Source: an uncultured Eubacterium sp.
GTDB taxonomy: Bacteria > Bacillota > Clostridia > Lachnospirales > Lachnospiraceae
Reading direction: 5' to 3'
Assembly (NCBI RefSeq): GCF_934295145.1
Contig: NZ_CAKRAS010000069.1
Coordinates: 1-13,050 of the forward strand
DNA: 13,050 nt
The notes under the pieces were generated by a model. That model worked only from the letters and a program-made list of their open reading frames with translations. It searched no databases and was not told where the DNA came from. Below are positions 7,451-13,050 of this stretch, in pieces. A program made the position numbers and the translations under genes. Each line of letters begins with the position of its first letter. The first letter of the stretch is position 1.

Positions 7451-7509
7451 ATTCAAGTCGAACGCACGTGAGACTTGGTGCGTGATTCTGGTCAGCGAAA
7501 GCTGACATA
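7451..7509 (+). repeat. Repeat copy 2, possible IS200/IS605 end or omega-RNA-like segment
   Basis: Bases 7454-7509 match 2817-2872 at 54 of 56 positions. Visible structure: CAAGTC (7454-7459) with GACTTG (7472-7477); CGCAC (7463-7467) with GTGCG (7478-7482), which cannot easily form together with the first stem; and a perfect GTCAGC-GAAA-GCTGAC hairpin (7491-7506) with a GNRA tetraloop on the plus strand. It runs directly into the long palindrome at 7508-7568. In both copies a plus-strand frame reads SSRTHVRLGA then TGA, which might be the end of a lost tnpB; that is speculation. Confidence 0.75.
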
Positions 7510-7568
7510 AGCATCCCCCCCTCACCCGCCACTTAGTGCTCCACGCACTTGAAGCGGGGGAATGCTTA
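7508..7568. repeat. Long GC-rich palindrome at the end of repeat copy 2
   Basis: TAAGCAT (7508-7514) pairs with ATGCTTA (7562-7568). Inside this, CCCCC (about 7515-7520) pairs with GGGGG (7556-7560), and the interior folds through CTT-AGTGC / GCACT-TG-AAG around a TCCAC loop. No T-run follows on either strand, so it does not look like an intrinsic terminator. Architecture and position resemble the subterminal hairpin at the right end of IS200/IS605-type elements. The outer right arm contains the TAA stop codon (7566-7568) of the YkgJ gene, marking the element boundary. Confidence 0.7.
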
Positions 7569-8216
7569 TCTGCGTTCAAACTGTTCAAGCCGTTCGTAGA
7601 AACCATCATAAAAATTCTCCTGCTGTACAGGAGTAAAATAAAACATTTGAAGAAACAGCATATTTTTCCGTTTTGCTTCCTCTTCGTTATAATTTTGCAT
7701 CGTCTGGCGAAGAGACTTTGTGAGTGAATGCCATTTTACTAAAAAGTGTTCATAATCCTTCACTCCATCCACTTCAAGCCACTTACTTACTTTCATCTTT
7801 GATTTATTTTTTGCCGGACAGGCATCTGTCAGCAGAAAATAGCTCAGCTTTTCCCCTTCATAATTTCGCCCCAGAGGAAACAAACGGCAGATTCCCGGTC
7901 GAAATCCATGAATACTGCATCTGCCTTCTTCATTTAAAAAAGAACATTTTGGTCCTGTCGCGGATGGTGCCATTTTCAGATTCGGAAGGATCAGACCATC
8001 TTCCACATGCAATTCTATCGCACCTGCAAGCAGTTGTTCAAAACTCTGTCCAAGGTTCCGTTCCAGACGCCAGACATCCATCGGATCCAGCAAAATCGAT
8101 TCACCCATATCACGACAACAAGCCGAACAGCCATTGCAGTCATGACAACCTACTTTTACCATGTCGTTGCTGCTATATAACTTTCCATCTGATATATCTT
8201 TTAAATATTCTTCCAT
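7566..8216 (-). CDS. YkgJ-family cysteine cluster protein
   Basis: A 216-residue protein with the cysteine pattern of the YkgJ family (putative zinc- or iron-chelating domain). The first group is CHDCNGCSACCRDMG (C24, C27, C30, C33, C34). Then come C91 (GPKCSFL), C100 (EGRCSIHGFRPGICRLFPLG, with C110) and C133 (DACPA). The eight or more conserved cysteines suggest a bound metal or iron-sulfur centre, and the family's reaction is unknown. The last about 80 residues are charged and lack cysteines. The start at 8216 is the first Met, with a modest GGGTGA upstream, and it is preceded by a near-consensus promoter at 8252-8280. The stop codon lies inside the palindrome at 7508-7568, so the present C-terminus may have been set by insertion of that element. 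It could be cotranscribed with topB. Confidence 0.88.
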   Translation of the reverse strand: MEEYLKDISDGKLYSSNDMVKVGCHDCNGCSACCRDMGESILLDPMDVWRLERNLGQSFEQLLAGAIELHVEDGLILPNLKMAPSATGPKCSFLNEEGRCSIHGFRPGICRLFPLGRNYEGEKLSYFLLTDACPAKNKSKMKVSKWLEVDGVKDYEHFLVKWHSLTKSLRQTMQNYNEEEAKRKNMLFLQMFYFTPVQQENFYDGFYERLEQFERR

Positions 8217-8248
8217 CTATTTCACCCGTCTTTCAAAAATCCAGTAGT

Positions 8249-8280
8249 TGCATTATAACAAAAATGCAGTGGTTTTCCAA
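8249..8280 (-). promoter_or_regulatory. Promoter of the YkgJ gene with an overlapping inverted repeat
   Basis: TTGGAA (8280-8275), a 17-base spacer, then a perfect TATAAT (8257-8252) on the minus strand, giving a leader of about 28 bases before the ATG at 8216. The -10 lies inside the inverted repeat TGCATT (8249-8254) / AATGCA (8263-8268), which could be a repressor operator. The promoter is well supported; the operator is only suggested. Confidence 0.7.
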
Positions 8281-8301
8281 GGGGTAGATTTACGGACAAA
8301 C

Positions 8302-8340
8302 GTCCCCTGCTCATTGCTTATCGCAATTCAGGCAGAGGAC
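8302..8340 (-). terminator. GC-rich hairpin after the beta-galactosidase gene
   Basis: GTCCTCTGC (8340-8332) pairs with GCAGGGGAC (8310-8302) through 9 pairs with one U-G wobble on the minus strand, enclosing a second stem ATTGC/GCAAT with a GATAA loop. It lies about 20 bases past the stop at 8361. The following T tract is poor, so termination may be weak. Confidence 0.5.
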
Positions 8341-8360
8341 ATTCTCTTTTTCTTCAACCA

Positions 8361-10574
8361 TTACAACTTTTCCTTACACTCATACACACAACGGATATCC
8401 TTTAAACTGCAACATCTTCCATTTACATAATCCGGCTGCGTTTCCAGATATATCTTATCATCTTCCTCAAGTGGATACAACCGTAGTATCAATTCCGTTG
8501 GAAAATCAAATCGTTTCAGACTGACTTCCCAGACATCACCAATATAATACTGATCCGCAATTTTCTCACCATTCAGGTAAAGTTCTGCCTGATCTGCCTG
8601 GAAATCAATCTGAAGGAAGATATTTTCTTTTACTGCATCATATGCTTTGTCATAGGAAATTCGGATCACATATTCCTGATAATCTTTGCCAGTATCGTCA
8701 ATCGCACATGCTTCTGACTCGGAAAAATCTGTTTTTTCTTTCAGTATAATGCAGTTATTTACATCTGTATGTGTAAATGACACGACAGTCTGATTGTCTG
8801 CTGCCGTCAGATCATGGCTCAGCACGCAAATTGTGGATGCATCACCTTCCACATGTAAGAAATCCGGAATGATATCTGATTTTTTCCACCCATTGCCAAT
8901 CCACGTTTTAGCATCTTCCACAGTTGCATCCATGATTATCCAGCAGTTTTTCTGTGCACGATCACTGCGACAAATTACCTCTATCCCATTTTCTGTTTCC
9001 AAAATAGGTGACTCACAGAAAAACAGTATATTTGGATATTTTTTCATGCACCATGCACATTTTGCCCAGGTTCGATCCACACTGATAAGCACTTGACCAG
9101 ACAGTTTTTCATCTGCCTCATACTGCATTTTTTCAATTCCATAGAAAAACCATAGTTTCTGGTTGATATTGCATAATGGTGTCTGATTAATCCAACGTAA
9201 TGTCACGTCATCTGACAGCGGAAAATTAAACGGATAAAAGAAGTAATCTCCATTTTTAATATCCTGTTTTGGGAAACTTATTTCTCCATCTGCTGTCTGA
9301 ACATGCAGCATCACATCTTTATGCTCTGCCATCTCATAGCCACGTTGATAATTATTTACAAACAAATAACCTCGATCACCGTTTCTGCGTGTAATCATGC
9401 GAAATGCAGATAAATCTTCTGCATCCTGAAAATCTCCGGTATGAACTGAAGTACTCTCACAGTCATCCCCCGCAAACTGTGGCTGCATATCACAAAATGT
9501 CTCCCCATAATCATGCGCAAACATGGAAAGAAGTTTCAATTCTTTTGCTGTCTCTGAAATCTGACCATATTCACGGATCGGTGCCTGAAAATCATAGGAA
9601 AGTTCAGGGACATCGCAAAAGGAACCCACCGCCGTCGATTCCTGTAAGCTACTGAGTTTTCCTTTCGGATTTGTCCCACCGTGATACATATAATAGCCCA
9701 ACAGGTTACAACCGCTTCCAAGTTTGCATACTGACATCGCTCCGATATCTTCTGCTGCCACCCGTGGTCTGCGATGATGTGTCACCTGCACACCGCCACC
9801 AAGTTCTGCGGTCAGATACGGATACGCATCTTTATCAAATGACAATTCCATGCCCGGCGCATAATCACTGCCAATATTTCCATCATTTCGCACCGTTGAA
9901 AACAGATAATTTTTGTTTGGCGGAAGCTGTTTTAAAGAAGCATCCCATGGGGCATCACAATAACCGCCCATAACCGGTATCAGATCACCAAGAACCGCAC
10001 CGCCCCATCCGGTTGCTGTCCAATAAGGTGCTTCAAAACCAATCGTTTTTGCCAGTTTTGTTAGCGTCCGCATATGCTGCTCTCCGTCAGCACCACGCAA
10101 GCCACCCACATGACCATATTCATTTTCAATCTGAATACCAAGGATACAATGTGTTCCTTCCACTTCTTTATATATTTTCTTCCAGAAACGTTCCACCAAA
10201 GCCAGGTAATCCAGGTCATCAGAACGTAATTTATATCCTTTTTTCAGCAGCCAGTCCGGAAAACCACCATTTCGTGCCTCTCCATGCGCCCACGGTCCAA
10301 TACGAAGCCACACATGCATCTGCCATTTCTCGCATAATTCCAGAAAACGATGCAGATTGCGTTGACCGGAAAAAGCAAAGACACCTTCTTCTTCCTCATG
10401 ATGAATCCAAAATACATAGGTTGCTATAATATCCATGCCACAGGCTTTCATTTTTCGAATCTCATCTTCCCATTCCTTTTCCGGGCATCTGGAAAAATGA
10501 AACTCCCCCATCATTGGAAAAATTGCTTTTTCATTTTTGAGTAATGATACTCCGTTAATACTGTATTTTTCCAT
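8361..10574 (-). CDS. Beta-galactosidase, glycoside hydrolase family 35
   Basis: A 737-residue retaining glycosidase that removes terminal beta-galactose from oligosaccharides or glycans. The N-terminal (beta/alpha)8 domain (about 5-330) carries GH35 landmarks: GEFHFSR (23-29), WLRIGPWAHGEARNGGFPDWL (89-109), the acid/base motif QIENEYG with E152, YPYLTAELGGG with the likely nucleophile E257, and YYMYHGGTNPKG (295-304). The rest is beta-rich accessory domains with galactose-binding-like segments near the C-terminus (LQIDFQADQAELYLNGEKIADQYYIGDVW). The sequence around E257 differs from the TEFFTGW-type motif of better studied GH35 enzymes, so specificity may differ. There is no signal peptide, so it is cytoplasmic and acts on imported sugars. 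Start at 10574 has AAAGGAG 8 bases upstream. It stands alone, with no transporter or regulator next to it. Confidence 0.92.
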   Translation of the reverse strand: MEKYSINGVSLLKNEKAIFPMMGEFHFSRCPEKEWEDEIRKMKACGMDIIATYVFWIHHEEEEGVFAFSGQRNLHRFLELCEKWQMHVWLRIGPWAHGEARNGGFPDWLLKKGYKLRSDDLDYLALVERFWKKIYKEVEGTHCILGIQIENEYGHVGGLRGADGEQHMRTLTKLAKTIGFEAPYWTATGWGGAVLGDLIPVMGGYCDAPWDASLKQLPPNKNYLFSTVRNDGNIGSDYAPGMELSFDKDAYPYLTAELGGGVQVTHHRRPRVAAEDIGAMSVCKLGSGCNLLGYYMYHGGTNPKGKLSSLQESTAVGSFCDVPELSYDFQAPIREYGQISETAKELKLLSMFAHDYGETFCDMQPQFAGDDCESTSVHTGDFQDAEDLSAFRMITRRNGDRGYLFVNNYQRGYEMAEHKDVMLHVQTADGEISFPKQDIKNGDYFFYPFNFPLSDDVTLRWINQTPLCNINQKLWFFYGIEKMQYEADEKLSGQVLISVDRTWAKCAWCMKKYPNILFFCESPILETENGIEVICRSDRAQKNCWIIMDATVEDAKTWIGNGWKKSDIIPDFLHVEGDASTICVLSHDLTAADNQTVVSFTHTDVNNCIILKEKTDFSESEACAIDDTGKDYQEYVIRISYDKAYDAVKENIFLQIDFQADQAELYLNGEKIADQYYIGDVWEVSLKRFDFPTELILRLYPLEEDDKIYLETQPDYVNGRCCSLKDIRCVYECKEKL

Positions 10575-10601
10575 TCCAAACTCCTTTTCTCATATTTATC
10601 T

Positions 10602-10665
10602 ACTAAACAATTAGTTTTCGTTTTATTACTTTGTCTATTGTATCATTTTAGTTCCATGCTTCCTA
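10602..10665 (-). promoter_or_regulatory. Candidate promoter and small palindrome upstream of the beta-galactosidase
   Basis: On the minus strand TAGGAA (10665-10660), a 17-base spacer, then TACAAT (10642-10637). The -35 is poor and the -10 good. Downstream of the expected start point lies the palindrome ACTAA (10615-10611) / TTAGT (10606-10602) with a 4-base centre, about 30 bases before the ATG, which could be an operator. Both parts are tentative. Confidence 0.35.
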
Positions 10666-10712
10666 TTTATTTTTTATCGAAATTTTTGCTTTTCTTATTT
10701 AAAAAATTGCTC

Positions 10713-10757
10713 TAAAGAAAAGAAAAAGCCTTCTGCCATTTAACTGGCAAAAGACTT
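10713..10757 (-). terminator. Intrinsic terminator of the four-gene operon
   Basis: On the minus strand AGTCTTTTGCCA (10756-10745) pairs with TGGCAGAAGGCT (10738-10727) through 12 pairs (two G-U) around a 6-base loop, followed by TTTTTCTTTTCTTT. On the plus strand the two G-U pairs become mismatches, though a T-run is also present there, so some bidirectional activity is possible. It closes the operon that ends with the small peptide gene. Confidence 0.85.
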
Positions 10758-10811
10758 TTTTCATTTTTACATATTATACATATCTTCTCTATGTTTTCCA
10801 TTTTTTTAATT

Positions 10812-10904
10812 TTATTTTGACTTATGAATTATTTTATGACCTGAATAAATTGCCATGATCATACAAAATAATGCCGCAATGCTCCACCATTTATGTGCTT
10901 TCAT
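10812..10904 (-). CDS. Small single-span membrane protein (30 aa), unknown function
   Basis: A short gene starting at 10904 and stopping with TAA at 10812-10814. The product begins MKAHKWWSIAALFCMIMA, continues IYSGHKIIHKSK, and has a hydrophobic stretch at about residues 6-22 between positively charged ends, so it should be a one-span membrane peptide with a basic C-terminal tail. A GGAGGG ribosome binding site sits 7-8 bases before the ATG. The gene begins 19 bases after the thioesterase stop and is followed about 55 bases later by a strong terminator, so it is the last cistron of the operon. I recall similar short hypothetical proteins in clostridia but cannot name a family with certainty. 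Function is unknown; support comes from the ribosome binding site, the hydrophobic pattern and the operon position. Confidence 0.7.
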   Translation of the reverse strand: MKAHKWWSIAALFCMIMAIYSGHKIIHKSK

Positions 10905-10923
10905 CGTCTCATCCCTCCATTTC

Positions 10924-11331
10924 TTACTCTGCCAGTTCACTCAATGCATGATAAAAGTCCGGATATTCTCTTTTTAACCGAATCAGCTTGCCTTCCGGAT
11001 TGATAAATCCATGTTCTGAATATCCCTGACATACAATTTCTCCCTGCTCATTTGTCATAGTATATTGCAATTTCAATTTTACTTCTTTAAATTCTTCTAC
11101 TATAACGTCAATATCAATGACATCTTCAAAGGTTGTGCTTTTTTTATATTTGCAGTTTACTGCTATAACCGGAGATATAATGCCTATTGACTCCAGTTTT
11201 GCATAGTCCCATCCAATCTGTCTGAGAAAATCAATTCTGGCTTCTTCCATCCAACGGATATAATTTGAATGATGTGTAATCCCCATTTTATCTGTTTCAT
11301 AATACTGCACAATATGTCTGTATTTCTGCAT
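10924..11331 (-). CDS. Acyl-CoA thioesterase, YbgC/4-hydroxybenzoyl-CoA thioesterase hotdog family
   Basis: A 135-residue single hotdog-fold thioesterase that hydrolyses acyl-CoA esters in the cytoplasm. The signature YYETDKMGITHHSNYIRWMEEARIDFL covers residues 10-36; the catalytic aspartate is D14 and HHSNY corresponds to the usual HHANY. Later beta strands (VNCKYKKSTTFEDVIDIDVIVEEF, then KLKLQYTMTNEQGEIVCQG) fit the fold. I chose the ATG at 11331 rather than an upstream in-frame ATG at 11436, because the extra 35 residues overlap the previous gene, are not hotdog-like, and the chosen start has GGGAGAG upstream. Its A shares a base with the TAA stop of the flavodoxin gene (TAATG), showing tight translational coupling. 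The 135-residue length is normal for the family. Substrate chain is not predictable. Confidence 0.9.
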   Translation of the reverse strand: MQKYRHIVQYYETDKMGITHHSNYIRWMEEARIDFLRQIGWDYAKLESIGIISPVIAVNCKYKKSTTFEDVIDIDVIVEEFKEVKLKLQYTMTNEQGEIVCQGYSEHGFINPEGKLIRLKREYPDFYHALSELAE

Positions 11332-11858
11332 TATAAAGACTCTCCCAATGCTTCTACCTCTGTCAGCTTCGGACAGGTACTCATGCTGCCTTTGCTTTCC
11401 ATGTTTGGAACAGTAATGATTCCACAGTTCTCCCACTTCACATAAGCAGCCGTTGCACGATACTGTTCGATTGCCGCATCAAATACATGATCTGCACCGG
11501 CATCTAACAACAACGCTGTTTTTTGAAAATGAAATCCTGCTGTTGCCCCCACATACAAACGGTCGATGACTGCTTTTAACTGTGCAGTGATATCGAACCA
11601 GTAAATCGGAGATGCAAATACAACCATATCCGCATCTTTCAATTCTGCATACACCTGTGTCATATCGTCTTTCTGTGCACATTCTCCATTATGAGAAAAA
11701 CAGTACTCACAAGCCATGCATCCACGAATTTTCATGGTACCAACAGGTAAGTTGACTACTTCATGCCCTTTTTTCTCAGCGCCTTTTGTAAATGCCTGCG
11801 TCATAATTTCTGTATTTCCACCTTTACGTGGACTTCCGTTTAATACTACGATTTTCAT
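11331..11858 (-). CDS. Flavodoxin-family FMN protein with a four-cysteine motif
   Basis: A 175-residue protein of the NADPH-dependent FMN reductase/flavodoxin-like fold. The N-terminus MKIVVLNGSPRKGGNT carries the phosphate-binding loop for FMN, and the block FASPIYWFDITAQLKAVIDRL (81-101) is the conserved flavin region. At residues 47-60 the pattern GCMACEYCFSHNGEC gives C47-x2-C50-x2-C53-x6-C60, matching the compact motif of archaeal iron-sulfur flavoproteins; many clostridial relatives keep a similar motif without proof of a cluster. It probably transfers electrons or reduces small substrates in the cytoplasm. The start at 11858 has AAGGAG upstream. It lies 30 bases after the Gfo/Idh/MocA gene and overlaps the thioesterase start by one base. 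Length is typical, and the C-terminus (EVEALGESL) is short. Confidence 0.88.
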   Translation of the reverse strand: MKIVVLNGSPRKGGNTEIMTQAFTKGAEKKGHEVVNLPVGTMKIRGCMACEYCFSHNGECAQKDDMTQVYAELKDADMVVFASPIYWFDITAQLKAVIDRLYVGATAGFHFQKTALLLDAGADHVFDAAIEQYRATAAYVKWENCGIITVPNMESKGSMSTCPKLTEVEALGESL

Positions 11859-11888
11859 ATTTATGTTCTCTCCTTTTTCATTAAAAAT

Positions 11889-12875
11889 CTAATCCCAGTT
11901 CTCTTCCGGATATTTCATACCCCAGTCTTTCCGAAGTTTTGTCATAATATCCATGACATCTTTGGTATATTCCAGATGCATTCCATCTGCATTGCCGCTG
12001 CGCACTGCCTGCTCCATATCCAGCATTTCATAATACAGTGCATTGACAGTCTCACCTTCTGTGATTTCTGTCCGTTCCCCGGTTTCGGCGTCCACGATAA
12101 CTGCTTTATCAGCGCGTGGGTATTCCATAATTTCTATATATCCTTTTTCGCAGCTGATCATGGCGCGTTTTGGCTGTTTTGAATGCATGGATAATGCTAC
12201 TGTTGCCATCTGCCCCTGTGAATTCTGCAGCAAAACAGTTGCCTGCTCGTCGGAACCTGTCGGAGATGGTTTCCACTGACTTAATATATTGGTCGGAGTC
12301 TCATTCATAAAACTACGGACAATCGAAAGTGCATAAACACCAATATCAAGCATTGCTCCTCCCGCCAGATTCAGATTGAAAAAGCGGTTCTTCATATCAT
12401 ATTCCTTAAAGCTGCCAAAATTCATTGTTATGATCTGGACTTTTCCAAGTGCTCCTTCTTTTACGATGTTCCACAATTTTTTATAAATTGGCATATGCCA
12501 GATGGTCATGGCTTCAGCCAGAATTAAATTCTTTTCCTGTGCCAGTGTGATCATCTGATCCAGTTCTCTGCTGTTTAATGTAATGGATTTTTCGACAAAA
12601 AGATGCTTTCCATGCTGTAATGCCTTTTTCATAAAGGCATAATGCGTGTTATGTGGACTGGTAATGTAAATAATATCGACGTTTTCATCCTCAAACATAT
12701 CATCAATCTGATCATATACTTTCTGCACACCGTATTTTTCTGCAAAATCTACCGCTTTCTGATAGGTACGGTTTCCAACTGCATACAGGGATTTTCCCAT
12801 TTTCTGCAGCGCCTGCGCCATTTCATTTGCAATCACACCGGTACCAAGTACCGCCCAGTTAAGGTTTTCTCTCAT
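11889..12875 (-). CDS. Gfo/Idh/MocA-family NAD(P)-dependent oxidoreductase
   Basis: A 328-residue dehydrogenase. The N-terminal Rossmann domain has WAVLGTGVIANEMA (G11-x-G13) for the NAD(P) pyrophosphate, then IIYITSPHNTHY (68-79) and the catalytic-region motif GKHLFVEKSIT (K96; EKP in most members, EKS here). The C-terminal Gfo-type domain includes GGAMLDIGVYAL (172-183), with D177 and Y181 at conserved positions. Such enzymes oxidise or reduce sugars, inositols and similar polyols, or trans-dihydrodiols; substrate is unknown. I place the start at 12875, where AGGAGG sits 8 bases upstream, rather than at 12926: that upstream ATG falls on the predicted transcription start and its extra 17 residues are lysine-rich and unlike the family. 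It is the first gene of the four-gene operon. Confidence 0.9.
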   Translation of the reverse strand: MRENLNWAVLGTGVIANEMAQALQKMGKSLYAVGNRTYQKAVDFAEKYGVQKVYDQIDDMFEDENVDIIYITSPHNTHYAFMKKALQHGKHLFVEKSITLNSRELDQMITLAQEKNLILAEAMTIWHMPIYKKLWNIVKEGALGKVQIITMNFGSFKEYDMKNRFFNLNLAGGAMLDIGVYALSIVRSFMNETPTNILSQWKPSPTGSDEQATVLLQNSQGQMATVALSMHSKQPKRAMISCEKGYIEIMEYPRADKAVIVDAETGERTEITEGETVNALYYEMLDMEQAVRSGNADGMHLEYTKDVMDIMTKLRKDWGMKYPEENWD

Positions 12876-12932
12876 CTCTTTTGCCTCCTGAAATTTCTTT
12901 TGCTTATCTGCCACATATTTTCTCACAGATTC

Positions 12933-12960
12933 ATTATTTTTTCTATGCTTTTTCTGTAAA
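12933..12960 (-). promoter_or_regulatory. Promoter of the four-gene operon
   Basis: TTTACA (12960-12955), a 16-base spacer, then AATAAT (12938-12933) on the minus strand; each box matches consensus at 5 of 6. The expected start is near 12926, about 50 bases before the chosen ATG at 12875. Confidence 0.55.
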
Positions 12961-12980
12961 AAACTTGATAAACTGATATG

Positions 12981-13040
12981 CTCCCTTTTAGGCAGACAAG
13001 TATAATAATAAAAACTTGTTGCCTAGAAGGGAGTTTTTTT
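12981..13040 (+). terminator. Very long hairpin with a T-run (plus-strand terminator or repeat end)
   Basis: The left arm 12981-13001 and right arm 13014-13033 pair through about 20 base pairs (outer CTCCCTT/AAGGGAG, inner ACAAGT/ACTTGT) with one bulged G at 12995 and a 12-base AT-only loop. TTTTTTT follows on the plus strand. No plus-strand gene precedes it in the window, so a conventional terminator role would mean stopping antisense transcription. It may instead be a mobile-element end. Confidence 0.6.
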
Positions 13041-13050
13041 ATTGGGAAGA

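Noticed and set aside
7454..7464. CAAGTCGAACG in the repeat resembles the conserved start of 16S rRNA variable region 1
   Set aside because: The match ends after 11 bases and the flanks do not continue as 16S rRNA; coincidence or convergent short motif.
7454..7482. H-type pseudoknot from CAAGTC/GACTTG and CGCAC/GTGCG
   Set aside because: No bases remain to span the first stem before the second strand of the other stem, so a standard pseudoknot looks sterically unlikely; alternative stems are more plausible.
7508..7568. Long palindrome considered as an intrinsic terminator of the YkgJ gene
   Set aside because: No T-run follows on either strand, the stop codon lies inside the stem, and it is joined to a repeat; an element end fits better.
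11332..11436. N-terminal 35-residue extension of the thioesterase
   Set aside because: It overlaps the end of the flavodoxin gene in another frame; the TAATG junction and ribosome binding site support the start at 11331.
12876..12926. Upstream ATG extending the Gfo/Idh/MocA protein by 17 residues
   Set aside because: It coincides with the predicted transcription start, lacks a ribosome binding site, and an AGGAGG precedes the internal ATG at 12875.

Overview
The window looks like chromosomal DNA from a low-GC anaerobic firmicute, most likely a gut Lachnospiraceae (Clostridium cluster XIVa). The evidence is strong AAGGAG-type ribosome binding sites, AT-rich spacers, and gene families typical of that group: the GGGtGRT/NifU-like pair, a YkgJ cysteine-cluster protein, a stand-alone left-handed beta-helix sugar-nucleotide protein and a cytoplasmic GH35 beta-galactosidase. 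I cannot fix the genus. Every protein gene I support, eleven in all, lies on the minus strand, so transcription runs from high to low coordinates.

Read in the direction of transcription: (A) 12960-10713 is a four-gene operon with a good promoter: a Gfo/Idh/MocA oxidoreductase, a flavodoxin-like FMN protein with a C-x2-C-x2-C-x6-C motif, a YbgC-type acyl-CoA thioesterase whose start overlaps the previous stop (TAATG), and a 30-residue membrane peptide. It ends at a strong intrinsic terminator. (B) 10665-8302 is a single GH35 beta-galactosidase followed by a GC-rich hairpin. (C) 8280-5402 holds a YkgJ cysteine-cluster gene with a near-consensus promoter, then topB (DNA topoisomerase III). Between them sits a structured non-coding repeat. 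(D) 5231-2942 holds a promoter, a short leader with an intrinsic terminator, an isochorismatase-family cysteine hydrolase and an APC permease, probably one degradation-plus-uptake unit. (E) 2941-2623 is a non-coding region with a second copy of the repeat and another hairpin. (F) 2622-1957 is a GlmU-like beta-helix protein. (G) 1698-1 is a NifU-like scaffold followed by a GGGtGRT protein cut by the window edge.

The most unusual material is: the two 56-nt repeats (54 of 56 identical), which carry a tetraloop hairpin and whose second copy continues into a 61-nt palindrome supplying the stop codon of the YkgJ gene, resembling a relic of an IS200/IS605-type right end or omega RNA; the poorly understood NifU-like/GGGtGRT pair with no cysteine desulfurase beside it; the unannotated 30-residue peptide at the end of operon A; and the promoter-proximal terminator in the leader of the hydrolase/permease unit. 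No CRISPR array, tRNA, rRNA or intact transposase gene was seen.
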